Part shown: piece after piece, positions 19,048-27,777 of the stretch
Position numbering within the stretch: the stretch's first letter is position 1
How the letters are laid out: the number at the start of each line of letters is the position of its first letter
Assembly (NCBI RefSeq): GCF_000682775.1
Contig: NZ_AWFI01000015.1
Span: 186,001 to 250,000 of the forward strand
DNA length: 64,000 nucleotides
Source of the DNA: Hyphomonas sp. L-53-1-40
GTDB taxonomy: Bacteria > Pseudomonadota > Alphaproteobacteria > Caulobacterales > Hyphomonadaceae
Direction: 5' to 3'
Position numbers and translations under genes: made by a program
The notes under the pieces: model-generated
What the model was told of the DNA's origin: nothing
Database searches by the model: none
Seen by the model: the letters and a program-made list of their open reading frames with translations, nothing else

Positions 19048-20316
19048 TCAAATCCGCTGCAGGCGCGCAATGTAGAAGGCGTCATGCCCCGCGCCGTATT
19101 GCGGCAGGGTCAGCAGATCGCCCTCTGGCGTCAGGCAATGCTCGAAACCGGGAATTTCTGCCTCGAATACAGGCTGACGTGAATAAAGCCCCGCCGTAAT
19201 CGCCTGATCGACGATATTGCGTCCTTCGGAGTCAAGCGGGGTGCAGACGCAATAGATGACGATGCCGCCCGAAGTGACCATGTCGGCGGCGGCTGTCAGG
19301 AGGCGCGTCTGCGCTGCCGGGAAGCGGTCAATTTCTTCCTCTCGCTTGATCCACGCGCCCTCTGGATGACGTCTCAAGGTGCCCAATGCGGAGCAAGGGG
19401 CATCCAGCAGCAATTTGTTCACCGGAATCTCCGGGCGCCATTCATCTGCATTGGCCGCAACGATGTCCGCAGACAAGCCCGTTCGCGCAAGGTTTTCCCT
19501 AAGGCGCTCCAATCTCGGCTTGGACCGATCGACGGCGGTCACTTTCGCACCGGTGGCCGCCAGTTGAAGTGTCTTGCCGCCTGGCGCCGCGCACAAATCC
19601 ACGACCTGATCGGTCCCGGTCACATTGAGCAGTTTTACAGGGAGGGCGGCAGCGGCGTCCTGAACCCACCAGTCACCTGCTTCAAACCCAGGCAGGGCCT
19701 CGACATTTGCGCTGTTCAGGCGGACCGAACCGGTCGGCAATAAGTCGCCACCGGTTGCGTTAGCAACATCGCGTGGGTTGGACCTTGCGGACAGGAAGAT
19801 TGGCGGCTCGTCCATTTGGTGCGCGGCAAGAAGCTCTGCGCGATCGGCGCCAAGATCGTTCGTAAACCGGTTGGCCAGCCAATCCGGCCAGATCAAGCTC
19901 GCGGGCATTGCATCAAGGTCAGGCGTCGTATCGGCTGCGCGTCGTAACACAGCGTTGAGAAAACTGCCTCCCGAACGCGCATCCGGCCAGCCCTTGGCCG
20001 CTTCAACCGTTTCCGACACTGCGGCATGAGGCGGAGTTTCCAGCCGCCAAAGCTGCACTACGCCAACGCGCAATAGGGCGCGAATGGCAGGGCTGGTGGC
20101 GTTGAGTGGTCGCGACAGCAGGGGTGAGAGACCCGCATCAATGCGGCCAAGTTCACGCAGGGCGGCGCTCGCCATCAGTCGGGCAAAGCTCCGATCGGGC
20201 CCTTCCAGATCGTTGAAGCTGTCAGATTTGAGCATAGCCTCGTCCAGCGTGCGGCGGCTTTCCAGCGCCAGCATGAGCAATTCGGCTGAGGCGCGCCGTG
20301 CCAGGGCGCCGCTCAT
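19048..20316 (-). CDS. rsmB: 16S rRNA (cytosine-C5)-methyltransferase, RsmB/NOP2 family
   Basis: A 422-residue protein with a NusB-like RNA-binding domain (about 1-130, including ALLRVGVVQLWRL and FLNAVLRRA) and an RNA m5C methyltransferase domain. Motifs: SAM-binding DLCAAPGGKTLQLA, KLLLDAPCSALGT with the product-release cysteine, and IVIYCVCTPLDSEG with the nucleophilic cysteine. The domain order is that of RsmB, which methylates C967 of 16S rRNA. The start at 20316 has GGAG nine bases upstream; an open frame continues 74 codons upstream but would overlap htpX. Confidence 0.9.
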   Translation of the reverse strand: MSGALARRASAELLMLALESRRTLDEAMLKSDSFNDLEGPDRSFARLMASAALRELGRIDAGLSPLLSRPLNATSPAIRALLRVGVVQLWRLETPPHAAVSETVEAAKGWPDARSGGSFLNAVLRRAADTTPDLDAMPASLIWPDWLANRFTNDLGADRAELLAAHQMDEPPIFLSARSNPRDVANATGGDLLPTGSVRLNSANVEALPGFEAGDWWVQDAAAALPVKLLNVTGTDQVVDLCAAPGGKTLQLAATGAKVTAVDRSKPRLERLRENLARTGLSADIVAANADEWRPEIPVNKLLLDAPCSALGTLRRHPEGAWIKREEEIDRFPAAQTRLLTAAADMVTSGGIVIYCVCTPLDSEGRNIVDQAITAGLYSRQPVFEAEIPGFEHCLTPEGDLLTLPQYGAGHDAFYIARLQRI

Positions 20317-20332
20317 GAGTCTGACTCCATGA

Positions 20333-21208
20333 TCAGCCCCACGGTCCGGCTTGGCGACGCGGTGCATCCGCAGTCTCGGAGCTGACGCCCATCTCGGCTG
20401 CCATGCGGCGCAAGGCCTCAATCCGGTTCGCGGTTGCCGGATGGGTTGAGAACAGATTGTCGGCGCCGCGTCCATTGAGGGGATTGGCGATGTACATGTG
20501 CGCCATGGCGGGGTTGCGCTCGCGGGCACCGCGTTCAATCTTCTGAAGCGCGGAGGCTAACCAGAGCGGATTGCCACAAATCTCTGCGCCCCGCTTGTCG
20601 GCCTCGTATTCTCGCGACCGGCTGATGGCCATCTGCACAAGGGCGGCCGCCATCGGCGCGAAGATCATGATTGCGAGAGAGCCGATGAGGCCCGCCCGCT
20701 CGCGGCCAAAGAACAGCGCGAAATTTGCCAACATGCCGATCGCACCCGCAATTGTTGCGGTAACGGTCATGGTCAGCGTGTCGCGGTTCTGCACATGCGC
20801 CAGTTCGTGCGCCATAACACCTGCGACTTCCTCGCGGGTCAGCGAGCCGAGCAGGCCAGAGGTCGCGGCGACGGCGGCGTTTTCGGGATTGCGCCCGGTC
20901 GCAAAGGCATTCGGTTGCGGTGTTTCAATAATGTAGACGCGCGGTGCAGGCAGGCCAGCGCGTTCTGCCATGCGGGCCACATCACCCGCAAATGTGCGCA
21001 GCATGGGGGAGGAGGTCTCCGGCGTGACCTCTTTGGCACCCTGCATGCGCAGGACAATCTTGTCGGCATTCCACCATGAAAATACGTTCATGCCAGCGGC
21101 GACGACAAAGGCGATTGCCATGCCGAGAACACCGCCGATCAGATAGCCGACCGCCATGAACAGCGCGGTTAGCGCAGCCAGTAACATGAAGGTTTTTGCG
21201 GTACCCAT
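20333..21208 (-). CDS. htpX: Membrane zinc metalloprotease HtpX
   Basis: A 291-residue M48 family protease that degrades misfolded membrane proteins at the inner membrane. Two N-terminal membrane helices (about 8-50) are followed by the zinc motif HELAH in [13 protein letters not shown], a second pair of helices, and the third zinc ligand in [12 protein letters not shown]. The ATG at 21208 is preferred because GGAG lies 11 bases upstream; a GTG three codons earlier is possible. It lies 16 bases upstream of rsmB on the same strand. Confidence 0.95.
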   Translation of the reverse strand: MGTAKTFMLLAALTALFMAVGYLIGGVLGMAIAFVVAAGMNVFSWWNADKIVLRMQGAKEVTPETSSPMLRTFAGDVARMAERAGLPAPRVYIIETPQPNAFATGRNPENAAVAATSGLLGSLTREEVAGVMAHELAHVQNRDTLTMTVTATIAGAIGMLANFALFFGRERAGLIGSLAIMIFAPMAAALVQMAISRSREYEADKRGAEICGNPLWLASALQKIERGARERNPAMAHMYIANPLNGRGADNLFSTHPATANRIEALRRMAAEMGVSSETADAPRRQAGPWG

Positions 21209-21297
21209 GGGTGACACGTCTCCAGTGGTTTCAGTCGGGGGATGTTTAAATTCCCCAGAAACCTATATGGGGATTGTTAACGAAATGGGGAGTGCAG

Positions 21298-21513
21298 ATG
21301 AGCACACCGGACTTTCCTGATGCGGCCGAAATCGCGCGTCGCGAGACCCTGACACCAGAGGCGCGTCGCGCGCTGGAAGAGGCAGATGCGCGTCGAATCG
21401 AGATGGCTGAGGACGTCTCTGAGCTGCCGGAGAACGAGCGTGGCGGCCCTCGCAAGATCGAGCCAACCCGGTATGGCGATTGGGAACGCAAAGGCATTGC
21501 CTACGACTTCTGA
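21298..21513 (+). CDS. DUF1674 protein, succinate dehydrogenase assembly factor 4 homologue
   Basis: A 71-residue protein whose C-terminus ENERGGPRKIEPTRYGDWER followed by KGIAYDF is the DUF1674/SDHAF4 signature. In eukaryotes SDHAF4 binds flavinylated SdhA before holoenzyme assembly; the bacterial role is inferred. The ATG at 21298 follows GGGGAG; an in-frame start 8 codons upstream is weaker. It is monocistronic, 19 kb from the sdh operon, divergent from htpX and convergent with an acyl-CoA dehydrogenase gene. Confidence 0.88.
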   Translation: MSTPDFPDAAEIARRETLTPEARRALEEADARRIEMAEDVSELPENERGGPRKIEPTRYGDWERKGIAYDF

Positions 21514-21524
21514 GCAGACCGGCC

Positions 21525-22709
21525 TTAGAGGCCCAGCACTTTCTTTGCGATGATGTTGCGCTGGATCTCGTTGGTGCCACCATAAATTGATTGGGCACGC
21601 CCTCCGAAATACGTCGCCACATCCGGCGCAGCATAGGGGGGCAGGGTGGCTGGAAGGTCGCCGGCCTTGCCGAAGGGCTGTCCGAAATGGCCGACGGCAT
21701 CCAGCATCAGTTCGGTAATCTGCTGGTGGGTCGTGGTTGCCAGGATTTTTACTGTGGATGCTGCATCGCCCGGTGATCCGCCTGCGGAGAGCGCGGAGAG
21801 GATGCGGAAGACAGTCATCTCCAGGCCATCCACCGCCATTTCTGCTTGGGTCAGCTTTTGCGCAAAGCCCGGATCATCGATCAGGCGGTAATTGCCGCTC
21901 TCAGGCAAGGAGCGAGCGATCTCGCGCACATGGCGCAACATGGCCCGTTTGCCGCCGATGCGAGCATAGGAGGTGCGCTCAAACCCGAGCAGGTACTGCG
22001 AATAGGTCCAGCCCTTACCCTCTTCGCCGATGCGAAACTCTTCCGGTACGGTGACGTTGTCGAAGAAAACTTCGTTCAGCACATGCTTGCCATCGATCGT
22101 GATGATCGGCTTCACCGTCACGCCGGGCGCATCAATGGGGCAACAGATGAAGGTAATCCCTTCCTGCTTCTTCCCCTCATTGGAGGTGCGCGTCAGCAGG
22201 AAGATCCAGTCGGCATGCTGGGCGGCCGAGGTCCAGATCTTGTGGCCATTCAGCGTATAGGTCCCGTTTTCCAGCACGGCGCTGAACTGGAGCGATGCGA
22301 GGTCTGATCCTGATCCCGGCTCTGAATAGCCCTGTGCCCAGCCGACCGAGCCGTCGCGGATGCCAGGAAGCCATTTTTCCTTCTGGGCGTCCGACCCGAA
22401 TGTGTAGAGTACCGGCCCGACATAGACGACGCCCATAGGCGTGACGGTTGGCACCCCTGCGCGCTCCAGTTCTTCATCAAAGACGTATTGTTCCTCGACG
22501 GACCAGCCGGGGCCTCCATATTCTTCGGGCCATGCCGAGGCGAGCCAGCCTTTCGCGCCGAGCGCCATTTCCGACTTTCGGACCTCTGCTGTTGTCAGCG
22601 CGTGACCTGCGCGGTTTTTCTCAAGAATGTCCTTCGGAAAGTCCGTTTCAAAGAAGGTGCGGACGGTCTGCCGAAAGGTCTCCGTTTCCGGGCTGAAATC
22701 GAGGTTCAT
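21525..22709 (-). CDS. Acyl-CoA dehydrogenase family protein
   Basis: A 394-residue flavoprotein. The family signatures are visible: the mid-domain YSEPGSGSDLASL (FAD/substrate contact) and the C-terminal QSIYGGTNEIQRNIIAKKVLGL-type ending (here split around residues 373-394). The N-terminal helical domain contains WPEEYGGPGWS. It oxidises an acyl-CoA thioester to the enoyl form, passing electrons to ETF. The N-terminus resembles the PimC/large-subunit type found for dicarboxylyl- or branched acyl-CoA; the substrate cannot be told. It stands alone between SdhAF4 and a DUF885 gene. Confidence 0.92.
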   Translation of the reverse strand: MNLDFSPETETFRQTVRTFFETDFPKDILEKNRAGHALTTAEVRKSEMALGAKGWLASAWPEEYGGPGWSVEEQYVFDEELERAGVPTVTPMGVVYVGPVLYTFGSDAQKEKWLPGIRDGSVGWAQGYSEPGSGSDLASLQFSAVLENGTYTLNGHKIWTSAAQHADWIFLLTRTSNEGKKQEGITFICCPIDAPGVTVKPIITIDGKHVLNEVFFDNVTVPEEFRIGEEGKGWTYSQYLLGFERTSYARIGGKRAMLRHVREIARSLPESGNYRLIDDPGFAQKLTQAEMAVDGLEMTVFRILSALSAGGSPGDAASTVKILATTTHQQITELMLDAVGHFGQPFGKAGDLPATLPPYAAPDVATYFGGRAQSIYGGTNEIQRNIIAKKVLGL

Positions 22710-22736
22710 GGCATTTTCTCCCTTCCTGAAAAGCGT

Positions 22737-22769
22737 AGGGCAGGGCCTGCCTCAAGCAAGCCCTGCCCT
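22737..22769 (-). terminator. Strong hairpin downstream of the second DUF885 gene
   Basis: AGGGCAGGGC (22737-22746) pairs perfectly with GCCCTGCCCT (22760-22769), and an inner TGC/GCA extends the stem. On the minus strand it follows the DUF885 stop by 37 bases and is followed by ACGCTTTTC. It is a likely rho-independent terminator, though the U-run is short. Confidence 0.6.
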
Positions 22770-22806
22770 CGCGTCGCCCGGAAGGGCGCTCAGCTCGCAG
22801 ACTGGA

Positions 22807-24678
22807 TCAGGCCGCTTTTACTTCCTCGATCCACTGGTCGATGCGGCGTTCGAGGATTTCCAGCGGCAGAGCGCCGCCGCCCAGAACGGTGTCGTGGAAG
22901 GCGCGGATGTCGAACTTGTCGCCAAGCTCGTCTTCAGCCTTCTTGCGCAGCTGCTGGATCTTCATCATGCCTATCTTGTAGCTGGTCGCCTGACCCGGCA
23001 TCACGATGTAACGCTGGATCTCGGAGCGCGCCTGCATCTCGGTGATGGCCGTATTGTTCAGGAAGTACTGAACGGCCTCTTCCTCGGTCCAGCCCTTGGA
23101 GTGGATACCGGTGTCGACAACAAGACGGATTGCCCGCCAGATTTCGGAGCCGAGGCGTCCGAAATTGGAATACGGATCTTCATAAGTATCCGGGAATTCC
23201 GTGGCCAGCCATTCGGAATACAGCGCCCAGCCTTCGATGTAAGCGGTGAAACCGGCCTGGGTGCGGAACTGCGGCACGCCTTCCAGTTCCTGCGCGATCG
23301 AGATCTGCATGTGGTGACCCGGAATGCCTTCATGATACGCGATCACTTCCAGTTCGCGTTTCGGCATCGCGGTCATGTCGGACAGGTGTGCGTAGTAGGT
23401 ACCTGACCGCGATCCATCCGGCGTTCCCGGATAGTAGTGCTGGGCAGCTCCGTCCTGTTCGCGGAACGGCTCGACGCGTTTCACGACGAGGTCAGCTTTT
23501 GGAAGGATGCCGAAGAATTCCGGCAGGTTCGCCTTGATGTTTTCGATGTCGCGGGTCGCGTCGTCAATATAGGCCTGACGTCCCTCATCCGTATTCGGAT
23601 AGTAGAAGCGTTCATCATCCTTGGAATCGCGCAGCATCGTGAAGAATTCCTGCAACGTGCCTTCAAAGCCGACCTGCTGCTTGATGGCTTCCATCTCTTC
23701 GTGGATACGGGCGACTTCTGCCAGGCCGATCTCGTGGATTTCGTCGGCTGTCAGGTCGGTCGTGGTCTGCGTGGCCAGCAGGTGGTTGTAATAGTCCTTG
23801 CCGTTGGGCTGGGTGTCCGCGCCGACCGGGCTGTCCGGATCCGGCGAATTGGCCATGTCTTCTTCAGCGAAAGCGATGATCGCCTCGTACGCAGGCTGGA
23901 AATTATCAACCAGCGCGATGCGGGCCTGTTCCAGCTTGGCGTCGGCCTCTTCCTCGGTCAACTCGCCCGCTTCGGAAAGCTTGGCGATCTCGGATTTGAC
24001 GTCGGCGTAGAGCGCACTGTCTTCCCCTTCGGTGAACGGCGCACCCGCGATGACTTTCTTCGACTGGTCGATCACGCCTTCATAGGCAAATTTCGGGGCA
24101 TGGACGCCACGTGAAGCTGATTCCCTTGCAATCAGGATCGCCTCATTCATGGCGCGGCCGGTTTCGCTGATCCGGTTAACGAGGGCATCGAAGTCCTCGA
24201 CCGATTCCACGTTGTGGAAATTGATGAGGAAGGTAGGCATGAAGCCCTGTGGGCCGTTCATCTGATCGAAGATGTAGCCATTATAGAGATATTCTTCGCC
24301 GGCGACTTCCTGCTCGGTCTGGTACTTCCAGATATCATAGGAGATACGGTCTGCTGGTGAGAGCGCATCATAGTCGAACTCGTTTTCCATCTCTTCGGTG
24401 GCTGCAACGCGCCATGCCAGCTGTTCTTCGTGGCACTCAAGGGTGAAGCAGTCGATCTGGTCGTTCTTGTCCTTGCGGCCCAGGAAGGTCAGCCCGATCG
24501 GGCTGAATTGCAGTTCTTCTTCGTACTTCGCATCAAACCATGCATTCAGGCGTTCGCCATTGGCTGCCATTTCTTCTGCCGTTACAGATGGCTGTTCAGG
24601 TTCGGCGGCGGGGGTGGGCTGGCCACAGGCGGTCAGCGCAAGCGCAAGGGCAATCGCGGTGGCGGTTTGCTTGATCAT
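22807..24678 (-). CDS. DUF885 family lipoprotein, predicted metallopeptidase
   Basis: A 623-residue protein with a lipoprotein signal (MIKQTATAIALALALTAC, lipobox ALTAC then GQP). The C-terminal half has the DUF885 motif YHEGIPGHHMQISIAQE with the presumed zinc histidines, followed by YIEGWALYSEW. It parallels the first DUF885 protein (2894-4654) along its length, but that copy has a cleavable signal peptide, not a lipobox. The start at 24678 is set by the lipobox and GGAG upstream. It is probably a periplasm-facing peptidase; its substrate is unknown. Confidence 0.87.
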   Translation of the reverse strand: MIKQTATAIALALALTACGQPTPAAEPEQPSVTAEEMAANGERLNAWFDAKYEEELQFSPIGLTFLGRKDKNDQIDCFTLECHEEQLAWRVAATEEMENEFDYDALSPADRISYDIWKYQTEQEVAGEEYLYNGYIFDQMNGPQGFMPTFLINFHNVESVEDFDALVNRISETGRAMNEAILIARESASRGVHAPKFAYEGVIDQSKKVIAGAPFTEGEDSALYADVKSEIAKLSEAGELTEEEADAKLEQARIALVDNFQPAYEAIIAFAEEDMANSPDPDSPVGADTQPNGKDYYNHLLATQTTTDLTADEIHEIGLAEVARIHEEMEAIKQQVGFEGTLQEFFTMLRDSKDDERFYYPNTDEGRQAYIDDATRDIENIKANLPEFFGILPKADLVVKRVEPFREQDGAAQHYYPGTPDGSRSGTYYAHLSDMTAMPKRELEVIAYHEGIPGHHMQISIAQELEGVPQFRTQAGFTAYIEGWALYSEWLATEFPDTYEDPYSNFGRLGSEIWRAIRLVVDTGIHSKGWTEEEAVQYFLNNTAITEMQARSEIQRYIVMPGQATSYKIGMMKIQQLRKKAEDELGDKFDIRAFHDTVLGGGALPLEILERRIDQWIEEVKAA

Positions 24679-24782
24679 GAGAGACTCCGGAAAATTTTTC
24701 TCGAATAACGATAAGACTTGGTATTCCTTTCCGCGGCGCTGTGTCAATTGGCAAGTCCTCTTGGGGGCGTTAGGGGAGGGGG

Positions 24783-25766
24783 ATGACTGATCCGCGTATT
24801 TCTCCCGACGACACATCCCGCCGCGACCAGCGTGTGCTGCGAATTGGCACGCGGGGTTCTCCGCTCGCGCTCGTGCAGGCCCGGCAGGTGGCAGCGGCGC
24901 TGGAAATTCACTCTGGCGGTGCATGGCGTGGTGAGATCGTTACCTTCACGACATCCGGAGACCAGCTGACAACTGAGCGTCTAATCGATGCGGGCGGCAA
25001 GGGTCTGTTTACGCGCGAACTCGACGCGGCGCTCGACCGGGGTGAGGTGGACGTGACAGTCCACAGTCTGAAAGATGTTCCTTCTGTCCTGCCAGACGGG
25101 CAGCGCTTTGTGGCGTTTCCGGACAGGGAAGACCCCCGTGAAGGTTTTCTGTCACCGCATGCGACCAGTTTGAATGAATTGAAACAGGGTGCACGTGTGG
25201 GCACCGCCTCCCTACGCAGGGAAGCGCAGACTTTGGCCCGGCGCCCCGACGTCGAAATCGTGACCTTCCGCGGCAATGTCGCGACCCGTATGCGCAAGTT
25301 GGAAGAGGGGCTCGCAGACGCGACCTATCTCGCCATGGCTGGGCTGACGCGCCTCGGCATGGCGCATTTGGCGCACCCGATCCCGCTGGAAGACATGCTG
25401 CCAGCCGCCGGGCAGGGGATCGTCGGCATTGTGGCGCGGGAAAATCTGGCTGAAGATGCTGCAGAAGCGTTCGAGAAGATGAACCACGAGCCGACCGAGG
25501 CCGCTGCCCATATCGAACGGGCCTTCCTCGCGGCACTGGACGGCAGCTGTCGCACACCGATTGCGGCGCATACGTTTGACAAGGGCGACACCTGGTTTGT
25601 GAAGGGCGAAGTTCTGTCGCTCGACGGTAAGCAGACTTGGTCGGCCAACGGATCGTGTGCCAAGGCGTCCACATTGCATCAGATGACGGATCTGGGGGCC
25701 AGGCTTGCCGCTGACATTCGCGATGCGGCAGGCGGTGAACTGCCAGCCTTTGGCAGCGCATGGTAA
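24783..25766 (+). CDS. hemC: Hydroxymethylbilane synthase (porphobilinogen deaminase)
   Basis: A 327-residue cytoplasmic haem enzyme that joins four porphobilinogens. Motifs: [14 protein letters not shown] near the N-terminus, [11 protein letters not shown] with the catalytic aspartate region, [19 protein letters not shown], and the dipyrromethane-binding cysteine in [12 protein letters not shown]. An N-terminal 20-residue extension ([16 protein letters not shown]) precedes the conserved start. It overlaps hemD by 7 bases. Confidence 0.97.
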   Translation: MTDPRISPDDTSRRDQRVLRIGTRGSPLALVQARQVAAALEIHSGGAWRGEIVTFTTSGDQLTTERLIDAGGKGLFTRELDAALDRGEVDVTVHSLKDVPSVLPDGQRFVAFPDREDPREGFLSPHATSLNELKQGARVGTASLRREAQTLARRPDVEIVTFRGNVATRMRKLEEGLADATYLAMAGLTRLGMAHLAHPIPLEDMLPAAGQGIVGIVARENLAEDAAEAFEKMNHEPTEAAAHIERAFLAALDGSCRTPIAAHTFDKGDTWFVKGEVLSLDGKQTWSANGSCAKASTLHQMTDLGARLAADIRDAAGGELPAFGSAW

Positions 25767-26488
25767 AGCCACCGGTCATCGTGACGCGTGCGGAGCCCGG
25801 GGCCTCCGAGACCGTGACACGGCTGATGGATATGGGTTTTCATGCCATTCGGTCTCCCATGCTCGAGCTGAGAGCGCTCGAAGCGCCCATGGTAGACTTG
25901 TCGGGCATCTACAATCTGGTCTTCACGAGCGCAAATGGCGTTCGGTTCTTCGTTGATGCTGTCGGAGGTATCACGGAGCAGGTCGCTGATCTGACTACGT
26001 GGTGTGTAGGGCCTGCGACGGCGGATGCGGCTGAAGCAGCAGGCTTCCAGAAGATTGTGCGGGGAGACGGAGATTCTGACGAACTCGGCCGTTTGATCCT
26101 GTCTTCGGTATCTACAGAAGGCGGTTTCCTTCATATTGCGAATTCGGCGGCAGCCGGAAACCTGGTAGCGCAACTGTCCGCTGCCAAATGCGATGCCCGC
26201 TTTCTGGCGCTCTATGAGACGGTTCCAGCATCAGCCCTGCAAGCGGATGCAGTTCAAACACTCCGCTCCGGTTCGGGTGCGGTTGTTCTGGTTCATTCAG
26301 CCAAGGCTGCGCATGTTTTTGCGGCCCTATCCGAAAGCATACCAATGGAGACAAATATCTGCGTCGCAATTTCGGAGGCTGCCGCAGCCCCGTTAAAGTC
26401 TTCGCAGGCACGGGCACTTATATCTGCTGCCAGGCCCAATGAGGACGCGCTCATGGAGGCTTTGTTGCAGGCGTGCAAAGAGCTTTGA
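25760..26488 (+). CDS. hemD: Uroporphyrinogen-III synthase
   Basis: A 242-residue protein of the HemD fold. Family features are weak as usual but present: the N-terminal [27 protein letters not shown] near residue 55, [14 protein letters not shown] near 80, and [12 protein letters not shown]. It closes hydroxymethylbilane into uroporphyrinogen III. It overlaps hemC by 7 bases, and the Mic60-like gene follows 59 bases later. Confidence 0.93.
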   Translation: MVKPPVIVTRAEPGASETVTRLMDMGFHAIRSPMLELRALEAPMVDLSGIYNLVFTSANGVRFFVDAVGGITEQVADLTTWCVGPATADAAEAAGFQKIVRGDGDSDELGRLILSSVSTEGGFLHIANSAAAGNLVAQLSAAKCDARFLALYETVPASALQADAVQTLRSGSGAVVLVHSAKAAHVFAALSESIPMETNICVAISEAAAAPLKSSQARALISAARPNEDALMEALLQACKEL

Positions 26489-26547
26489 TCGCTGCCGAAC
26501 TATATGCGATTGTGGCTAGAACTCCCGTCTGAAGGGAAATGTGATTG

Positions 26548-27771
26548 ATGACCGAAGATTCGACACCGGAAGACGACCATATCGACTCATCTGAGCCGAT
26601 TGATGCTGACTTCGAACCTGCCCCTGAAGAAGCCGTGCGGGGAAGCGGTGGCGTTTCTGCGGGGCCTGGCTGGCTGGGTGCACTCGTTTTATCCCTGTTT
26701 GCTGCCGGTCTTGGCGGTATTCTTGGCATGGCCGGTTCACGATACCTTGCAAACAACCCGACCAATCCCGGCACGGTGGATTCGCGCCTGACCGACATGG
26801 AGGCAGGGCAGGAAGAAGTATCCATCCGGCTGGCCCGGACGATACGCGAGCAGGATGGATTGAGTGCGAGCATCTCTGCCCTCGCAACCGAGGTCGAAGC
26901 GCTGGCCCAGCGCGAAACCGGGTCCGCAGCTACAATAGATACAAGCGCACTTGATGAGCTTCAGCAGCGCGTCGTTGCGCTTGAGTCTATCGACACGACA
27001 GGTGAAGTCAGTCCGGAAGATGTCTCCCGCGCTGTTGCCAGCCTTGAGTCTCGGATGGAAAGGCTAGCCCGATCAGTTGAGCAATTGGAAGCGGCACCGA
27101 GCGGCGTCCAGATCGAACGGGTGATCGAGGTTGAAACCAAACTGGCCGAACTGCGCGACGATTTGAGTGAAGCCAAGCTCTCGAACAGCCGCGACGCCGA
27201 ACAGATGGCGGGCCTGATTGCGGGTATGCGTCAGGATGAGGCCGCTGCGCGCGGGGCAGCCGAAGCAGCGTCCCAAACGGCCGACATGGCCCGTGCGGTG
27301 TCCGCAATAGAGGCTGCCTCCCGAAAAGGCGGAGGTTTTGCGCCGGAACTGCGCATGCTCAGGTCGCAACTACCGGACGATTCTTCGGTTCGACAGCTGG
27401 CGTCCATATCCGCGGAGGGGGCGCCGACGGTTGCAGAGCTCCAGGCTTCTTTTGATGTCGCGCGATTGAAAGCAGAAGCGGCCATTCCGGACACGTCGGA
27501 AGAGGGACTGTCCTGGCTCAATCGCGCTTTCGGGGACGCTGTCAGTGTGCGGCGGCTGGACGGCGAGGACAGCGAACCGGATGCCATTCTTGCCAAGGCC
27601 AGTGAAGCGCTGGCAATCGGCGACCTCGAAGAGACGGTCGAAATGATAAACCGACTTGAAGGCGCGCCCGCCAGGGCCATGGCCGACTGGACCGCCCAAG
27701 CAAACCGGCGCATCACTTTGGAAGCGGCGCTGGAAGCCTTGCAACAACGCCTCCTTGAAGGGAAACAATAG
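26548..27771 (+). CDS. Mic60/mitofilin-like inner-membrane protein
   Basis: A 407-residue protein with an acidic, disordered N-terminus (about 1-45), one membrane helix at about 48-68 (GALVLSLFAAGLGGILGMAG), a long coiled-coil region (about 80-255) and a C-terminal helical region (ASEALAIGDLEETVEMINRL, WTAQANRRITLEAALEAL) matching the mitofilin signature. Alphaproteobacterial Mic60 homologues are known to be encoded in the hemD-hemY neighbourhood and to shape inner-membrane curvature and envelope contacts. The ATG at 26548 is the start; the TTG before it is not needed. HemY-like follows 6 bases later. Confidence 0.85.
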   Translation: MTEDSTPEDDHIDSSEPIDADFEPAPEEAVRGSGGVSAGPGWLGALVLSLFAAGLGGILGMAGSRYLANNPTNPGTVDSRLTDMEAGQEEVSIRLARTIREQDGLSASISALATEVEALAQRETGSAATIDTSALDELQQRVVALESIDTTGEVSPEDVSRAVASLESRMERLARSVEQLEAAPSGVQIERVIEVETKLAELRDDLSEAKLSNSRDAEQMAGLIAGMRQDEAAARGAAEAASQTADMARAVSAIEAASRKGGGFAPELRMLRSQLPDDSSVRQLASISAEGAPTVAELQASFDVARLKAEAAIPDTSEEGLSWLNRAFGDAVSVRRLDGEDSEPDAILAKASEALAIGDLEETVEMINRLEGAPARAMADWTAQANRRITLEAALEALQQRLLEGKQ

Positions 27772-27777
27772 CCCCCC

